This document shows, one piece after another, positions 11,848 to 50,400 of a DNA stretch of 64,000 nt. The stretch lies in NCBI GenBank assembly GCA_028752905.1, contig JAQNBH010000015.1:13406036-13470035 (forward strand), read 5' to 3'. Both the position numbers and the translations under genes were made by a program. This DNA is from Cladorhizidae sp. MBARI D1340-BT2. Lineage: Eukaryota > Porifera > Demospongiae > Poecilosclerida > Cladorhizidae. Every line of letters begins with the position of its first letter. Position 1 is the first letter of the stretch. Under the pieces are notes generated by a model, which did no database searches, had not been told where the DNA came from, and was given only the letters and a program-made list of their open reading frames with translations.

Positions 11848-14023
11848 CCACACTATATAGCTTCTTGCCCGCCCCCTGCCACACTAAATAGCTTCTTGCC
11901 TCCCTCCCCTTGCCACACTATATAGCTTCTTGCCCCCCCCCCTCCGCCTGCCACACTATATAGCTTCTTGCCCCCTCCACCTGCCACACTATATAGCTTC
12001 TTGCCCCCCTCCCCTGCCACACTATATAGCTTCTTGCCCCCTCACCTGCCACACTAAATGGACACATTAGCTATCTTTTCAATATTATGGAACTGTTTCT
12101 ACAGTTTAAACGCCAGAAAATGTTTTTCATGACAAATCTGCCCTTTTTACCGAAAGAAGCTATATTTTGCTCCAATTTGGACGTTTTGAGAAAAAACCTT
12201 CTGAAATCGCTCCTTCTAGTCAAAATTCCCATTTGCTATCTTTTCAAAATTAGGAACTGTTTTTGACAGAAAATGTATTTTGATGCGTAAGAAGCTCTAT
12301 TTTGCACCAATAGGGACATTTTGGAGCGTTTTGAGGAAAAACTATGTGAAATCGCCCCCTCCACCTGCCACACTATATAGCTTCTTGCCCCCTCCACCTG
12401 CCACACTATATAGGTTCTTGCCCCCTCCACCTGCCACACTATATAGCTTCTTGCCCCCTCCACCTGCCACACTATATAGCTTCTTGCCCCCTCCACCTGC
12501 CACACTATATAGCTTCTTGCCCCCCTCCCATGCCACACTATATATAGCTTCTTGCCCCCCTCCCCTGCCACACTATATAGCTTCTTGCCCCCTCCCCTGC
12601 CACACTAAATGGACACATTAGCTATCTTTTCAATATTATGGAACTGTTTCTACTGTTTAAATGACAGAAAATATTTTTCATGACAAATCTGCCAAAAGAA
12701 GCTATATTTTGCTCCAATAGGGACGTTTTGAAGCGTTTTGAGGAAAAACTTTGAGAAATCGCGCGCTTTTGTCCAAATGGGCACATTAGCTTCCTTTTCA
12801 ACATTATGGAACAGTTTCTACTTTTTAAACGCCAGTAAAAGTCTTTTGGTGAGAAATCTCCTCTTTTTAACCGAAAGAAGCTGTATTTTGCTCCAATAGG
12901 GACATTTTGAGGAAAAATTCTGTGAAATCGTTCCGAATGGGCACATTAGCTTCCTTATTAACATTATGGAACAGTTTCTACTTTTTAAACGCCAGTAAAA
13001 GTCTTTTGGTGAGAAATCTCCCCTTTTTAACCGAAAGAAGCTCTATTTTGCTCCTATTTGGACGTTTTGTAGAGTTTTGAGAAAAAACCTTCTGAAATCG
13101 CTCATTCTAGTCAAAATTCCCATTTGCTATCTTTTCAAAATTATGGAACTGTTTTTGACAGAAAATGTATTTTGATGCGAAAGAAGCTCTTTTGCACCAA
13201 TAGGGACATTTTGGAGCATTTTGAGGAAAAACGATGTGAAATCGCCCCTCCGCCTGCCACACTATATAGCCCTCCCCTGCCACACTATATAGCTTCTTGC
13301 CCGCCCCCTGCAACACTAAATAGCTTCTTGCCCCCTTCCACCTGCCACACTATATAGCTTCTTGCCCCCCCCCCTCCGCCTGCCACACTATATAGCCCTC
13401 CCCTGCCACACTATATAGCTTCTTGCCCCGCCTCCCCTTGCCACACTATATAGCTTCTTGCCCCCCCCCTCCGCCTGCCACACTATATAGCCCTCCCCTG
13501 CCACACTATATAGCTTCTTGCCCTGCCTCCCCTTGCCACACTATATAGCTTCTTGCCCCCCCCTCCGCCTGCCACACTATATAGCCCTCCCCTGCCACAC
13601 TATATAGCTTCTTGCCCCGCCTCCCCTTGCCACACTATATAGCTTCTTGCCCCCCCCCTCCGCCTGCCACACTATATAGCCCTCCCCTGCCACACTATAT
13701 AGCTTCTTGCCCTGCCTCCCCTTGCCACACTATATAGCTTCTTGCCCCCCCCTCCGCCTGCCACACTATATAGCCCTCCCCTGCCTCACTATATAGCTTC
13801 TTGCCCCCCCCCTCCCCTGCAACACTAAATAGCTTCTTGCCCCCCCCTCCGCCTGCCACACTATATAGCCCTCCCCTGCCTCACTATATAGCTTCTTGCC
13901 CCCCCCCCCTCCCCTGCAACACTAAATAGCTTCTTGCCCCCCCTCCCCTGCAACACTAAATAGCTTCTTGCCCCCTCCCCTGCCACACTATATAGCTTCT
14001 TGCCCCCTCCCCTTCTTGCCCCC
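11848..14023. repeat. Composite satellite: 33-bp units plus spacers (copy A)
   Basis: Runs of about 33-bp units with CCACACTATATAGCTTCTTG followed by a C-rich linker of variable length alternate with AT-rich spacers. The spacers themselves repeat words such as TTATGGAACTGTTTCTAC, AACCGAAAGAAGCT and GGGACATTTTG. From about 13,250 the unit alternates with a TATATAGCCCTCCCCTGCC variant, giving a two-step higher-order pattern. Proline-rich frames over it are repeat artefacts. It is about 2.2 kb here and 9.3 kb in copy B. Confidence 0.95.
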
Positions 14024-14102
14024 TAAATCTGACCCATAGCACCGCCTTAATACAATACAAATTCTACCCTTACGATGACCAAGTTTACACCAGGGTTTCA
14101 TT

Positions 14103-14142
14103 TTTCCAAGTGGTTCGTGATGACCCACGAACCACTTGGAAA
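14103..14142. repeat. Perfect 17-bp-arm palindrome (copy A)
   Basis: Arms at 14,103-14,119 and 14,126-14,142 are exact reverse complements around a 6-nt spacer. It sits just right of the composite satellite in otherwise unassigned sequence. It could be a hairpin, a protein-binding palindrome or the core of a fold-back element. It is repeated at 59,791-59,830. Confidence 0.85.
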
Positions 14143-14385
14143 TTGTATTATTAAAATTCTTATTGATGTTGATAAGTGCTTGACATTATGCCCAACCCTT
14201 AATATCCCAATTGCCCCTTTGGACAATTTTCTAAATGAAACCCTATGCACCATATTGCACTTAATAAGCTGACTGCACCAGTACCGACAGGTGGCCTGAA
14301 CATCTATACTTTGAAAGGTCAAGAGCAAAAACAAATATTTTGTTGGGAGGGGTCAACGGGGGAACATACTAGTTGGGTTAATTAC

Positions 14386-14515
14386 CTGGATTAACAACAG
14401 GAGCCACTGCAGGGTTAAGAGGCCTCTTGTTAAGGATAGCCCAGAACTGACTGTTGAGCAGGTGGACGAAGGCAACTAAATGTTCTCTGTCAGAGACATT
14501 TGAGTCCGGCCCTAC
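14386..14515 (-). CDS. Unrecognised gene, downstream exon (copy A)
   Basis: A 130-nt exon (43 codons plus 1 nt) with acceptor TTCTGCAG above 14,515 and donor GTAAT below 14,386. It encodes a stretch beginning VGPDSNVSDREHLVAF and ending RPLNPAVAPVVNP. It joins in phase 0 to the exon at 15,216-15,446. The aligned open frame, splice signals and phase match make it likely real. I do not recognise the family. It ends in phase 1, which would also be compatible with the C1A exon, but the sequence does not supply the missing half of a C1 domain, so a separate gene is more likely. Confidence 0.6.
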
Positions 14516-15215
14516 CTGCAGAAATCATTTCGAAGACAGGCATCACGTGCAATGATAATACACCCACACAATTTACAGAGTGCTGGCAGGAAAATACTTA
14601 GCTAGTCCGAACTATACTCATGAAGTGTGGTATGGCCAGTGATGACCCACAAACTAGCTAGCTCCACTAATGAAGGTGGCAGGTCCAGGCCTGTGGTTCA
14701 CACAGCGACCCTGCAAACGAGTGCTACATTGCAACATGTCATTACCCTAGCAGCTGCAACAAGCAGGTTAAAGCAATCAACACTCTCTGTCTGTGTAACA
14801 TAATTTTAAGACAGTTCTTAGAATGCTATCATTTTCAAAATGCAGCAGAATATAACACCTCAACCAGCAGTGTGCATGTGCAATGGCTAGTATGTTGCTT
14901 GTCTGGGTAATCCTGAAGGACTCTTGGCAATACTAGTCGGTCAGCGACCTAAGAAAAGCATGGCAAGTATCATTTTGGCCCTATTTGACTCAAACTATCA
15001 TTGGATAAGCTAAACTATCACTGGATAAGCGAGTCCGAGCTTCGAAAGGGCCAGCAACAAGTTCTGGAGAACCAGATAACATCATTTGATCAAAAGGTCA
15101 AAGCATTTGTGAAATGGCATCGAAAATTATACTAAATGTGTTAAATGTGTGAGTGGTGTAAATGGGTTTAAAGACATAATTATTGTGCAACTTATTAATT
15201 AAACATTCCTCCAAC
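14516..15215 (-). other. Intron of the unrecognised gene (copy A)
   Basis: About 700 bp between two candidate exons. It contains a short imperfect duplication (AAACTATCATTGGATAAGC then AAACTATCACTGGATAAGC near 14,992-15,030). Nothing else is recognised. Confidence 0.5.
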
Positions 15216-15446
15216 CTCTGGTTCAGGGTTTGCAGATGATTGTCCATCATCACACTCGAGCAGGACCTGACGAGCAACCTTGTCTTCCACAAAACCAGAG
15301 ACGAGGAGGAGGTTGTGGGGACGAGCCTTGCAGATGGTGATAAGGATGAGCAGGAGGAGATACTGGAAGAATTCTGGCTCCAAAGTCGTCCTTTTCCCTC
15401 TCTGATCCACCAGACATTGCAACACATGGGAGAGTTGAAGGGAGTC
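15216..15446 (-). CDS. Unrecognised gene, upstream exon (copy A)
   Basis: A 231-nt exon of exactly 77 codons with acceptor GCTCGCAG above 15,446 and donor GTTGG below 15,216 (a weak donor). Residues include DSLQLSHVLQCLVDQRGK, then EPEFFQYLLLLILITICK, then an acidic tail ending SSANPEPE. The leucine-rich stretch reads as amphipathic or buried helices such as those in ARM/HEAT-type proteins, or possibly one membrane segment. The polypyrimidine tract before it is formed by a purine-rich tandem repeat on the plus strand. No family is recognised. Antisense and other-frame open stretches here look less protein-like. Confidence 0.6.
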
Positions 15447-15665
15447 CTGCGAGCAGGAGGGGAGAGCGGGAGGAGGGGAGAGTGGGAGGAGGGGAGAGTG
15501 GGAGGAGGGGAGAGCGGGAGGAGGGGAGAGCGGGAGGAGGGGAGAGCGGGGAAGAGGAGTGGAAAATGAGAACAAGTTGGTGGAGGAGGATAAGAGAGAT
15601 GGGGGAGAAAAGTACGAGAGGAGAGAGGGAAGAAAAGGGGTGAGAAGAGGAGAGGTTAGTAAGAG
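15447..15665. repeat. GGAGGGGAGAG purine-rich tandem repeat (copy A)
   Basis: Six or so units of about 16 bp (GAGCGGGAGGAGGGGA) at 15,455-15,553, followed by a looser purine-rich stretch to about 15,660. On the minus strand it is a CT-rich tract directly before the acceptor of the exon at 15,446, so it probably serves as an extended polypyrimidine tract. It could also form triplex DNA. Confidence 0.85.
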
Positions 15666-15689
15666 GCAGAGCAGTGACATTGAGAAGAG

Positions 15690-16085
15690 GCACTGACAAG
15701 GAGAAAGAGGCACTGACATGGAGAAAGAGGCACTGACATGGAGAAAGAGGCACTGACATGGAGAAAGAGGCACTGACATGGAGAAAGAGGCACTGACATG
15801 GAGAAAGAGGCACTAACATGGAGAAAGAGGCACTGTCATGGAGAAAGTGGCACTGACAGGGAGAAAGTGGCACTGACATGGAGAAAGTGGCACTGACATG
15901 GAGAAAGAGGCACTGACATGGAGAAAGAGGCACTGACATGGAGAAAGAGGCACTGACATGGAGAAAGAGGCACTGACATGGAGAAAGAGGCACTGACATG
16001 GAGAAAGAGGCACTGTCATGGAGAAAGTGGCACTGACATGGAGAAAGTGGCACTGTCATGGAGAAAGAGGCACTGACATGGAGAA
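15690..16085. repeat. 20-bp minisatellite block 1 (copy A)
   Basis: About 20 units of CACTGACATGGAGAAAGAGG with AGAGG/AGTGG and GACATG/GTCATG variants. Minus-strand frames rich in MSVPLSPCQC are translations of the array. A second block lies at 16,554-16,895. Confidence 0.95.
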
Positions 16086-16157
16086 CAGAATTCTTTTGTA
16101 ATAAATTATCTTCATTTAAATTGTTGCTTGCTTATACTATGAATGTGACCAACTCAC

Positions 16158-16203
16158 CCATGAAGGTCAGAGCTCCTGGCTTTACCCAGCACTGCTGATC
16201 AGA
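16158..16203 (-). CDS. Candidate 46-nt exon, first of a tandem pair (copy A)
   Basis: Bounded by ...GTATCTAG above 16,203 and GTGAGT below 16,158, with one open frame encoding SDQQCWVKPGALTFM plus 1 nt. The tandem partner at 16,969-17,014 keeps both splice signals and the frame and differs by Cys to Trp at residue 5. It ends in phase 1, which does not match the phase-0 start of the exon at 15,446 in its best frame. It may be an exon of the unrecognised gene, a duplicated alternative exon, or chance. Confidence 0.3.
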
Positions 16204-16553
16204 CTAGATACAAACATGAGTTCCAAAACTTCAACATTGCTCTCCACATCTCCACAGGCCTAGTGACAGCATGTGCTTATTGCATGTGCTTATTGCACAT
16301 GCTCACAAGAAAGAGGGTAGGACAGAGCAACAAACCACAAACAATCAACACTGCACATACATACACACATACATACACCACAACATAATACATCCACACA
16401 TACATACACACACAACATAATACATCCACACATACATACACCACAACACAATACATACTCACATACACATACATACACCCTAACATAATGTAGCTAGCGC
16501 AGTGTGTTGGTGATGCTGCCATGGTATCTTATTAGTGTGCTATTATTAGTAGG

Positions 16554-16895
16554 TGACATGGAGAAAGAGGCACTGACATGGCACTGACATGGAGAAAGAG
16601 GCACTGAAATGGAGAAAGAGGCAATGACATGGATAAAGAGGCACTGACATGGAGAAAGTGGCACTGACATGGATAAAGATGCACTGACATGGAGAAAGTG
16701 GCACTGACATGGAGAAAGTGGCACTGACATGGAGAAAGTGGCACTGACATGGAGAAAGAGGCACTGACATGGAGAAAGTGGCACTGACATGGAGAAAGTG
16801 GCACTGACATGGAGAAAGAGGCACTGACATGGAGAAAGAGGCACTGACATGGAGAAAGTGGCACTGTCATGGAGAAAGAGGCACTGACATGGAGA
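16554..16895. repeat. 20-bp minisatellite block 2 (copy A)
   Basis: Same unit as block 1, with more AAAGTGG variants. The sequence after it (from about 16,895) repeats the sequence after block 1 (from about 16,083), so array plus flank form a local tandem duplication with a period of about 811 bp. Confidence 0.95.
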
Positions 16896-16968
16896 ACAGA
16901 ATTCTTTTGTAATAAATTATCTTCATTTAAATTGTTGCTTGCTTATACTATGAATGTGCCCAACTCAC

Positions 16969-17014
16969 CCATGAAGGTCAGAGCTCCTGGCTTTACCCAC
17001 CACTGCTGATCAGA
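16969..17014 (-). CDS. Candidate 46-nt exon, second of a tandem pair (copy A)
   Basis: Partner of 16,158-16,203 at a spacing of 811 bp. It encodes SDQQWWVKPGALTFM plus 1 nt with intact AG and GTGAGT signals. Equivalents in the other copy lie at 61,846-61,891 and 62,637-62,682. Confidence 0.3.
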
Positions 17015-17163
17015 CTAGATACAAACACGAGTTCCAAAACTTCAACATTGCTCTCCACATCTCCACAGGCCTAGTGACAGCATGTGCTTATTGCATGTGC
17101 TTATTGCACATGCTCACAAGAAAGAGGGTAGGACAGAGCAACAAACCACAAACAATCAACACT

Positions 17164-18212
17164 GCACATACATACACACATACATACACCACAACATAAT
17201 ACATCCACACATACATACACACACAACATAATACATACACACACACATACATACACACGACATAATACATCCACACATACATACACACACAACATAATAC
17301 ATCCACACATACATACACACACAACATAATACATCCACACATACATACACACAACATAATACATCCACACATACATACACACCACATAATACATCCACAC
17401 ATACACACACACACACCACATAATACATCCACACATACATACACACACAACATAATACATCCACACATACATACACACCACATAATACAACCACACATAC
17501 ATACACACACAACATAATACATCCACACAAACATACAAATACACACACACATACATACATACACACACAACATAATACATCCACACATACATACACACAC
17601 ATACATACACACACAACATAATACATCCACACATACATACACATACACACACACAACATAATACATCCACACATACATACACACACACACCACATAATAC
17701 ATCCACACATACATACACACACAACATAATACATCCACACATACATACACACCACATAATACATCCACACATACATACACACACAACATAATACATACAT
17801 ACACATACACACACACATACATACACACACACACAACATAATACATCCACACATACATACACACACATACATACATACACACACAACATAATACATCCAC
17901 ACATACATACACATACACACATACATACATACATGCACACACAACATAATACATCCACACATACATACACATACACACACATACATACATACACACACAA
18001 CATAATACATACATACACACATACATACATACACACACAACATAATACATCCACACATACATACACACACATACATACATACACACACAACATAATACAT
18101 CCACACATACATACACATACACACACACATACATACACACACAACATAATACATCCACACATACATACACATACACACACACATACATACATACACACAC
18201 AACATAATACAT
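17164..18212. repeat. ACATACAC/CATAATACATCC minisatellite (copy A)
   Basis: About 1.05 kb of ACATACATACACACAC tracts punctuated by CAACATAATACATCCAC, giving units of about 25-50 bp. A shorter block of the same repeat sits at 16,350-16,480. The long Cys/Val/Tyr/Met frames on the minus strand are artefacts of the repeat. Confidence 0.95.
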
Positions 18213-18407
18213 ATGCATAGTTATCCAACTTTTTCAAACCATTTAAAGTGAGATGTGTGTTTTGTTGTGTTGAGTAATTTGCTAGGATGTATTACAGCTA
18301 CACATTTGCAGAACTTTTTTGGGGGTTGGTTGCTAGTTATAATGCATGGTGTATATATTAAAGCTTTGAATATTGAAAATGACGATATGAAATACATTAC
18401 AGTATCT

Positions 18408-18440
18408 TAGCCCTAGCCCTAGCCCTAGCCCTAGCCCTAG
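18408..18440. repeat. (CCCTAG)n hexamer tract
   Basis: About five and a half CCCTAG hexamers. It differs by one base per unit from the animal telomere repeat (CCCTAA) and shares the CTAGCCCT core of the larger minisatellites in the window. It lies just past the last base that can be compared with copy B. Confidence 0.85.
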
Positions 18441-19577
18441 TCAAATCCCTTTCTTGAATGCTCTCTATTGTGGCTTTCTTGGCTTCTTTCAATAAATTTA
18501 ATTAAATCCGGAACAAATTCGTAGCCTTGTATTGCCGCGCATGGCATATACATATATATATAATTATATAGCTTTTTGTGATTTTTCAATGTCCAATCGA
18601 TTTCTGTCAAAATAGTCGATCCAAACTGCATGCTCCCACAATGTACAGTTTAAGTTCATGCTCTTCAGGATGTATTTAATGGAAGCTTTGTAAAATGCTA
18701 TAGCTGCTTGCATGCATAATTCCCACTGATTCTGGGATATATCTCCCGAGTTTATTGAGCTTAGTTTTTGTAATAAGGCCATACATATTTCAGAAAATGG
18801 AAAATAATTTGTATCATCAAGTCAGCGGTCACATCCTCTCTCTGCAAGATATCAGGTTTAATGACTAATCTTGTGAAAAGTTAGTTAGTATCGATGGCTT
18901 GAAACAATTGTTCAGCTCTACAATCTTCACCAGTGGTCACACACATATTGTAAAAGTTGCTTTCCACACGATCACTATTATTCACATCAAATATCGTGAC
19001 ACAAATAGGTAATCATCACTGGAGCTATCACCACAAAATGAAAAAGGATTTTCTTCGTGTACGATACTAGTTGTGTCAGCAATCGCGGAGCCATGGCTTC
19101 ATTCAGTATGCACGTTGTTTTGGTTCTCTGCTACATTTGAAATGCCGTGAGTCTGGAAACATCTTGGAATATAATGGAGACCAAAGATCAGCAGTAGCAA
19201 ATGACTAATTGTGCTGAATAAGGAAATTGGTGTGTAGCACTTCAGCTTTGATAGTTTTCTCTGTGATACTGGAGGTTGCAGATGGCATAAAGGAACGGAG
19301 TGATGACCTTGAGCATTCAACAGCATGCTCCATCTTTTTATGTATATATAGATGTTTCACAATGCTGCTGGTGTCAGCTTTACCCATATGAGAACAGGTA
19401 ACATTCTTTTTGCACAGAATACAAAAAAAAATGCATTATATACCTGTTGTCATTCACTGAAGAGATAGGAAACTCTTTCGCCCATTCTGACTTGTACAAT
19501 GTTTTGTATGTAGCAGCACCTCTCAGACTCTGAGCATGATGACTTTCTTTTCTTGGTGGCAGGGGCAGCCAAATCAC
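18437..19577 (-). pseudogene. Degenerate hAT-like transposase relic (C17orf113/ZNF862 type)
   Basis: Reading the minus strand from 19,577 down, successive frames give pieces in the order expected for this family. First comes a zinc-finger region (YKSEWAKEFP ... CYLFSYG), then KADTSSIVKHLYIHKKMEHA, then EKTIKAEVLHTNFLIQHN. Next are SKMFPDSRHFKCSRE, NFYNMCVTTGEDCRAEQLF and finally FYKASIKYILKSMNLNCTLWEHAVW. Several stops and frameshifts interrupt it (for example just after LIQHN). The zinc-binding cysteines are partly lost. It is an old inactive copy downstream of the PKC gene. The family assignment is from remembered motif order only. Confidence 0.7.
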
Positions 19578-19894
19578 CCCAAGATTCTAGTTCATATCAG
19601 TACTGATGACAGCTGTGACATACTGAGATAAACTGCGCTCACTAGCTCAGCATAGAAATTCAATATTTAAGCTAGCTAGTTTGATTGGTTGCACTTGGGC
19701 AATGGCATAGCTAAATAAACTGTGGTAGTCTCAGTGGTTAAGGTTCAGTCCACTTTATGTATATATACATTCAGAGTAACAATTTGTCCGCGAGACCATG
19801 AGACCGCGAGATAAATTTTCCGTGAGTCTCACCGTCAATCAGTGAGAGTTGCAACTATCGAGAAAGTTACTCATTATATACACTATACAGTGTT

Positions 19895-20165
19895 ATATAT
19901 TATTATTACCATCATCAATATTATTATTATTATACTATTATTATCATCATTATTGTTGTTATTCTCAATGAACTCTCAATTAATTGACATTACAATAACC
20001 TCAATAATGAACTTGAAAATAAGTTGATTATTGAGTAGGTTAGGTTGATATTATTATTGTTATTACTATTATTATGTTATTATTATAGCTTTATTATTGT
20101 TATTATTATTATTATTACCATCATCAATATTATTATTATTATTATTACTATTATTGTTATCATCA
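19895..20165. repeat. ATT/TTA microsatellite tracts flanking a fold-back relic
   Basis: TTATTATTA tracts at about 19,896-19,960 and 20,048-20,165, each with ACCATCATCAATATTATT. Between them (19,966-20,040) is CTCAATGAACTCTCAATT ... AAGTTGATTATTGAG, a shoulder of the fold-back family seen at 1,666. Confidence 0.8.
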
Positions 20166-21590
20166 ATCATCACAAGTCCCGTTGTGGAGTTGGGCATAAT
20201 GTATCTATGTATGTATGTTTGTATGTACTACGTTCACCCTTATTTTTTTGAATGGATCACCCAATGAATAATGTGGGGCTTATGTAAACCAGGAATGGTG
20301 GTCATAGCGATAATTATAATTATAGAGAGGACCCCTCCTGGCAGCAGCTTCGGAAGGTGGGGCTGTGCTTACCAATAGAACAAGCAAACCTGGAATGGAC
20401 CTTTGTATGCAGGTTGTGTGTGTGTGTATATGGAGGGGGGTGGAGAGGGGGAGACTTAAATTGATACAACATAGGTACAAGATCCTTGAAGACCAAATTT
20501 CATGGTGGTATTGATGTTTTTTTGGAGGTGTGGACGTCATTTACTAATTAGCCACATCAAAACAGAAGTGGTCGGGCATCCCGATATATAGGTTAATATT
20601 TTTCAGCAAGGGTTCCAGTTATATATATACAACTAAAGTGTTATTTTGGCTAAATGCACCAAAAACCACTGTTCAGGGTAATAAGAAGCTTCCATATATA
20701 TATGGTTGCGACTTATACTCAAGTACATATAAATATAATTATTATACTCTCAAGTCTCAATTGACATAATTTTATAAAAATTACAGTGACCTTCTCACTA
20801 ATCGACTTGATTATTTTGAAGGTCATTGTAAGTATAATATTATATGTTTACTTCAACTCATAATATACAGACATACATGCACTCGAATGTTCTTCAAGTA
20901 ACCATAGCACTTGTATTGTCATCTGTATAGGCATTCTAGTTGCTAGATATATTATGCATACCAAGTTGAAATCCCAAAGTGAATGTTATTCTGCCTGCTG
21001 AACAATCCTAACAGCCATGTGGTCCAAAACAAATGCAATTCACCACTTAGCATTCATTCCTATTAACCTCACAGGACTCTCGATGGGACGGGTTTCTTGA
21101 GCTGTTAACATATTCATGTGACAAAGCATAACGGCATCTCTAGTGCATCAAGTTTCAGCTTCTCTGTTTTCAATGTCAACACTTCAACTGAAATGTTGGC
21201 ACTCAAAAAGCGGATTGAAAGAGAAACCTTCAAGTATTTGATGTCAGCTAAAAATAAGGCATATCTAGTGGTCGGTTTAGATGCATTGGTGCACACAAAA
21301 TCAGGGGGTGAATAAAATGAAATCGATCCAAAAGGAGGGGAGGGGGGGATGAATAGTTTCCCTGACAATGACAACAATGTGCACCACACATGAAGGAACA
21401 TTGTCCTGCCATGTGCACTGCACATCGAAGGGTATATAAAACTCGAGTGTTCTCTTTGTCTCTGTGTGAGCAAGTCATGTTGGTTGGGCTCAATCCTCGG
21501 TTTATCCAGTGGACCTGTGCTATGCTCACTTCCTTCCATTTATCGGTGGCCAATAAAAATAGTATACAACGACTTTCAATCATCCTCGCT
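20166..21590. other. Unassigned sequence with one fold-back relic
   Basis: Bases 20,750-20,840 carry TCTCAATTGACATAATTT and a short inverted pair (GACCTTC ... GAAGGTC), related to the fold-back family. The stretch 21,114-21,605 has overlapping open frames on both strands with no recognisable domain and no clear splice sites. Nothing else is supported. Confidence 0.5.
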
Positions 21591-21601
21591 CAAGCTTTTG
21601 T

Positions 21602-21715
21602 CTAGATGCTCTACCCTTCACCAGGTAGAGCATCTAGCCAAAAACATCAAGGGAGTAAATTCAAGTGAGGAAGTCATTGAATCTACAACATGTCAACCGA
21701 AAGTTAGTTGAGAAT
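21602..21715. mobile_element. Fold-back miniature element, diverged copy
   Basis: Perfect 14-bp arms at 21,602-21,615 and 21,624-21,637 around an 8-nt loop. The arm sequence is a variant of the hairpin at 1,733-1,795. It is followed by a shoulder with GGAAGTCATTGAATCTACAA and AGTTAGTTGAG, resembling the tail near 29,440-29,490. Confidence 0.65.
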
Positions 21716-22106
21716 AAAAAATATATATATTCATACACTGTAAATACACGTTAACATGTGCTAATGAGAAATCATAATTTTTTATATTTTAAGATGTGGA
21801 AGGAATTAAAACATGACAGAAAAAAATCAGTACTATATATATATATAATATATATAATTATACATAATCAAGTGCCAGAAAAGACAAAAAAAATACCATA
21901 CACAAGCAAACAAGCCTGTAAAAGACATCGTCCGTTCATATTGTATTACGGGTACCAACAAGGACAAAAGCAACACAAAAAATGCATAATATAGCATAAT
22001 ATAATAATAATAATATTGAAAAAAAGTAGCAGATTTTTCTTAGTGAAAAGCTAGAATTCAAGTAAGAGTTACATATTGTTAAAATGAGATCTGAACGAGT
22101 TAACGT
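21716..22106. other. 3' flank of the PKC gene
   Basis: AT-rich sequence directly downstream of the PKC stop. It probably includes the 3' untranslated region. On the minus strand, T/A-rich words between 22,000 and 22,080 could hold a polyadenylation signal, but none can be singled out. No gene is recognised. Confidence 0.4.
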
Positions 22107-50013
<27,907 letters not shown>

Positions 50014-50400
50014 CTGTAAGAACACAGGATAAAAAGTTGATAGTCACTGTAAGCCTGTATGCTACAAGACTGAAGCATCATGCACAGCAGTATAGTACAT
50101 ACTTTGATCCAATTAAAACAACAACAACACATCAACCACACTAAACCAAAACATGTTTAGTAAACACAACACAGCCCAGAGAGTATATATCGTTAGACAG
50201 CACGTGCACTATCAATTGCTATATTTATGCATGCAGTACGGGACATGCATGTAATACAGTAGATCACCGGATCTTGATCAAGTGACGATAGCTACTGCTC
50301 GTGTGACTATTCGTCGCCTACTAAGAGTTTGCACTTCCTTCGAGGTCAGCCTTGCACTTTGCGTGGGGATCACCAAAATACTTTCCTCGTCTTCTTTTTG

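Noticed and set aside
14386..14515. This exon as the PKC exon directly before C1A
   Set aside because: The splice phase fits, but the encoded residues have no C1 cysteines or histidine, so joining it would leave the C1A domain without its first half.
15240..15569. Plus-strand 109-codon frame antisense to the unknown-gene exon
   Set aside because: It runs into the purine-rich repeat and lacks splice context; the minus-strand frame has matching acceptor, donor and phase.
17088..18237. Overlapping minus-strand frames of about 350-380 codons rich in Cys, Val, Tyr and Met
   Set aside because: All three frames are open because of the ACATACAC repeat; the composition is purely that of the array.
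18408..18440. Interstitial telomere
   Set aside because: The hexamer is CCCTAG, not CCCTAA, and the same core is common in the minisatellites here, so a telomere origin is not needed.
21114..21605. Overlapping open frames on both strands near 21.1-21.6 kb
   Set aside because: No domain, no convincing splice borders, and similar openness on both strands.
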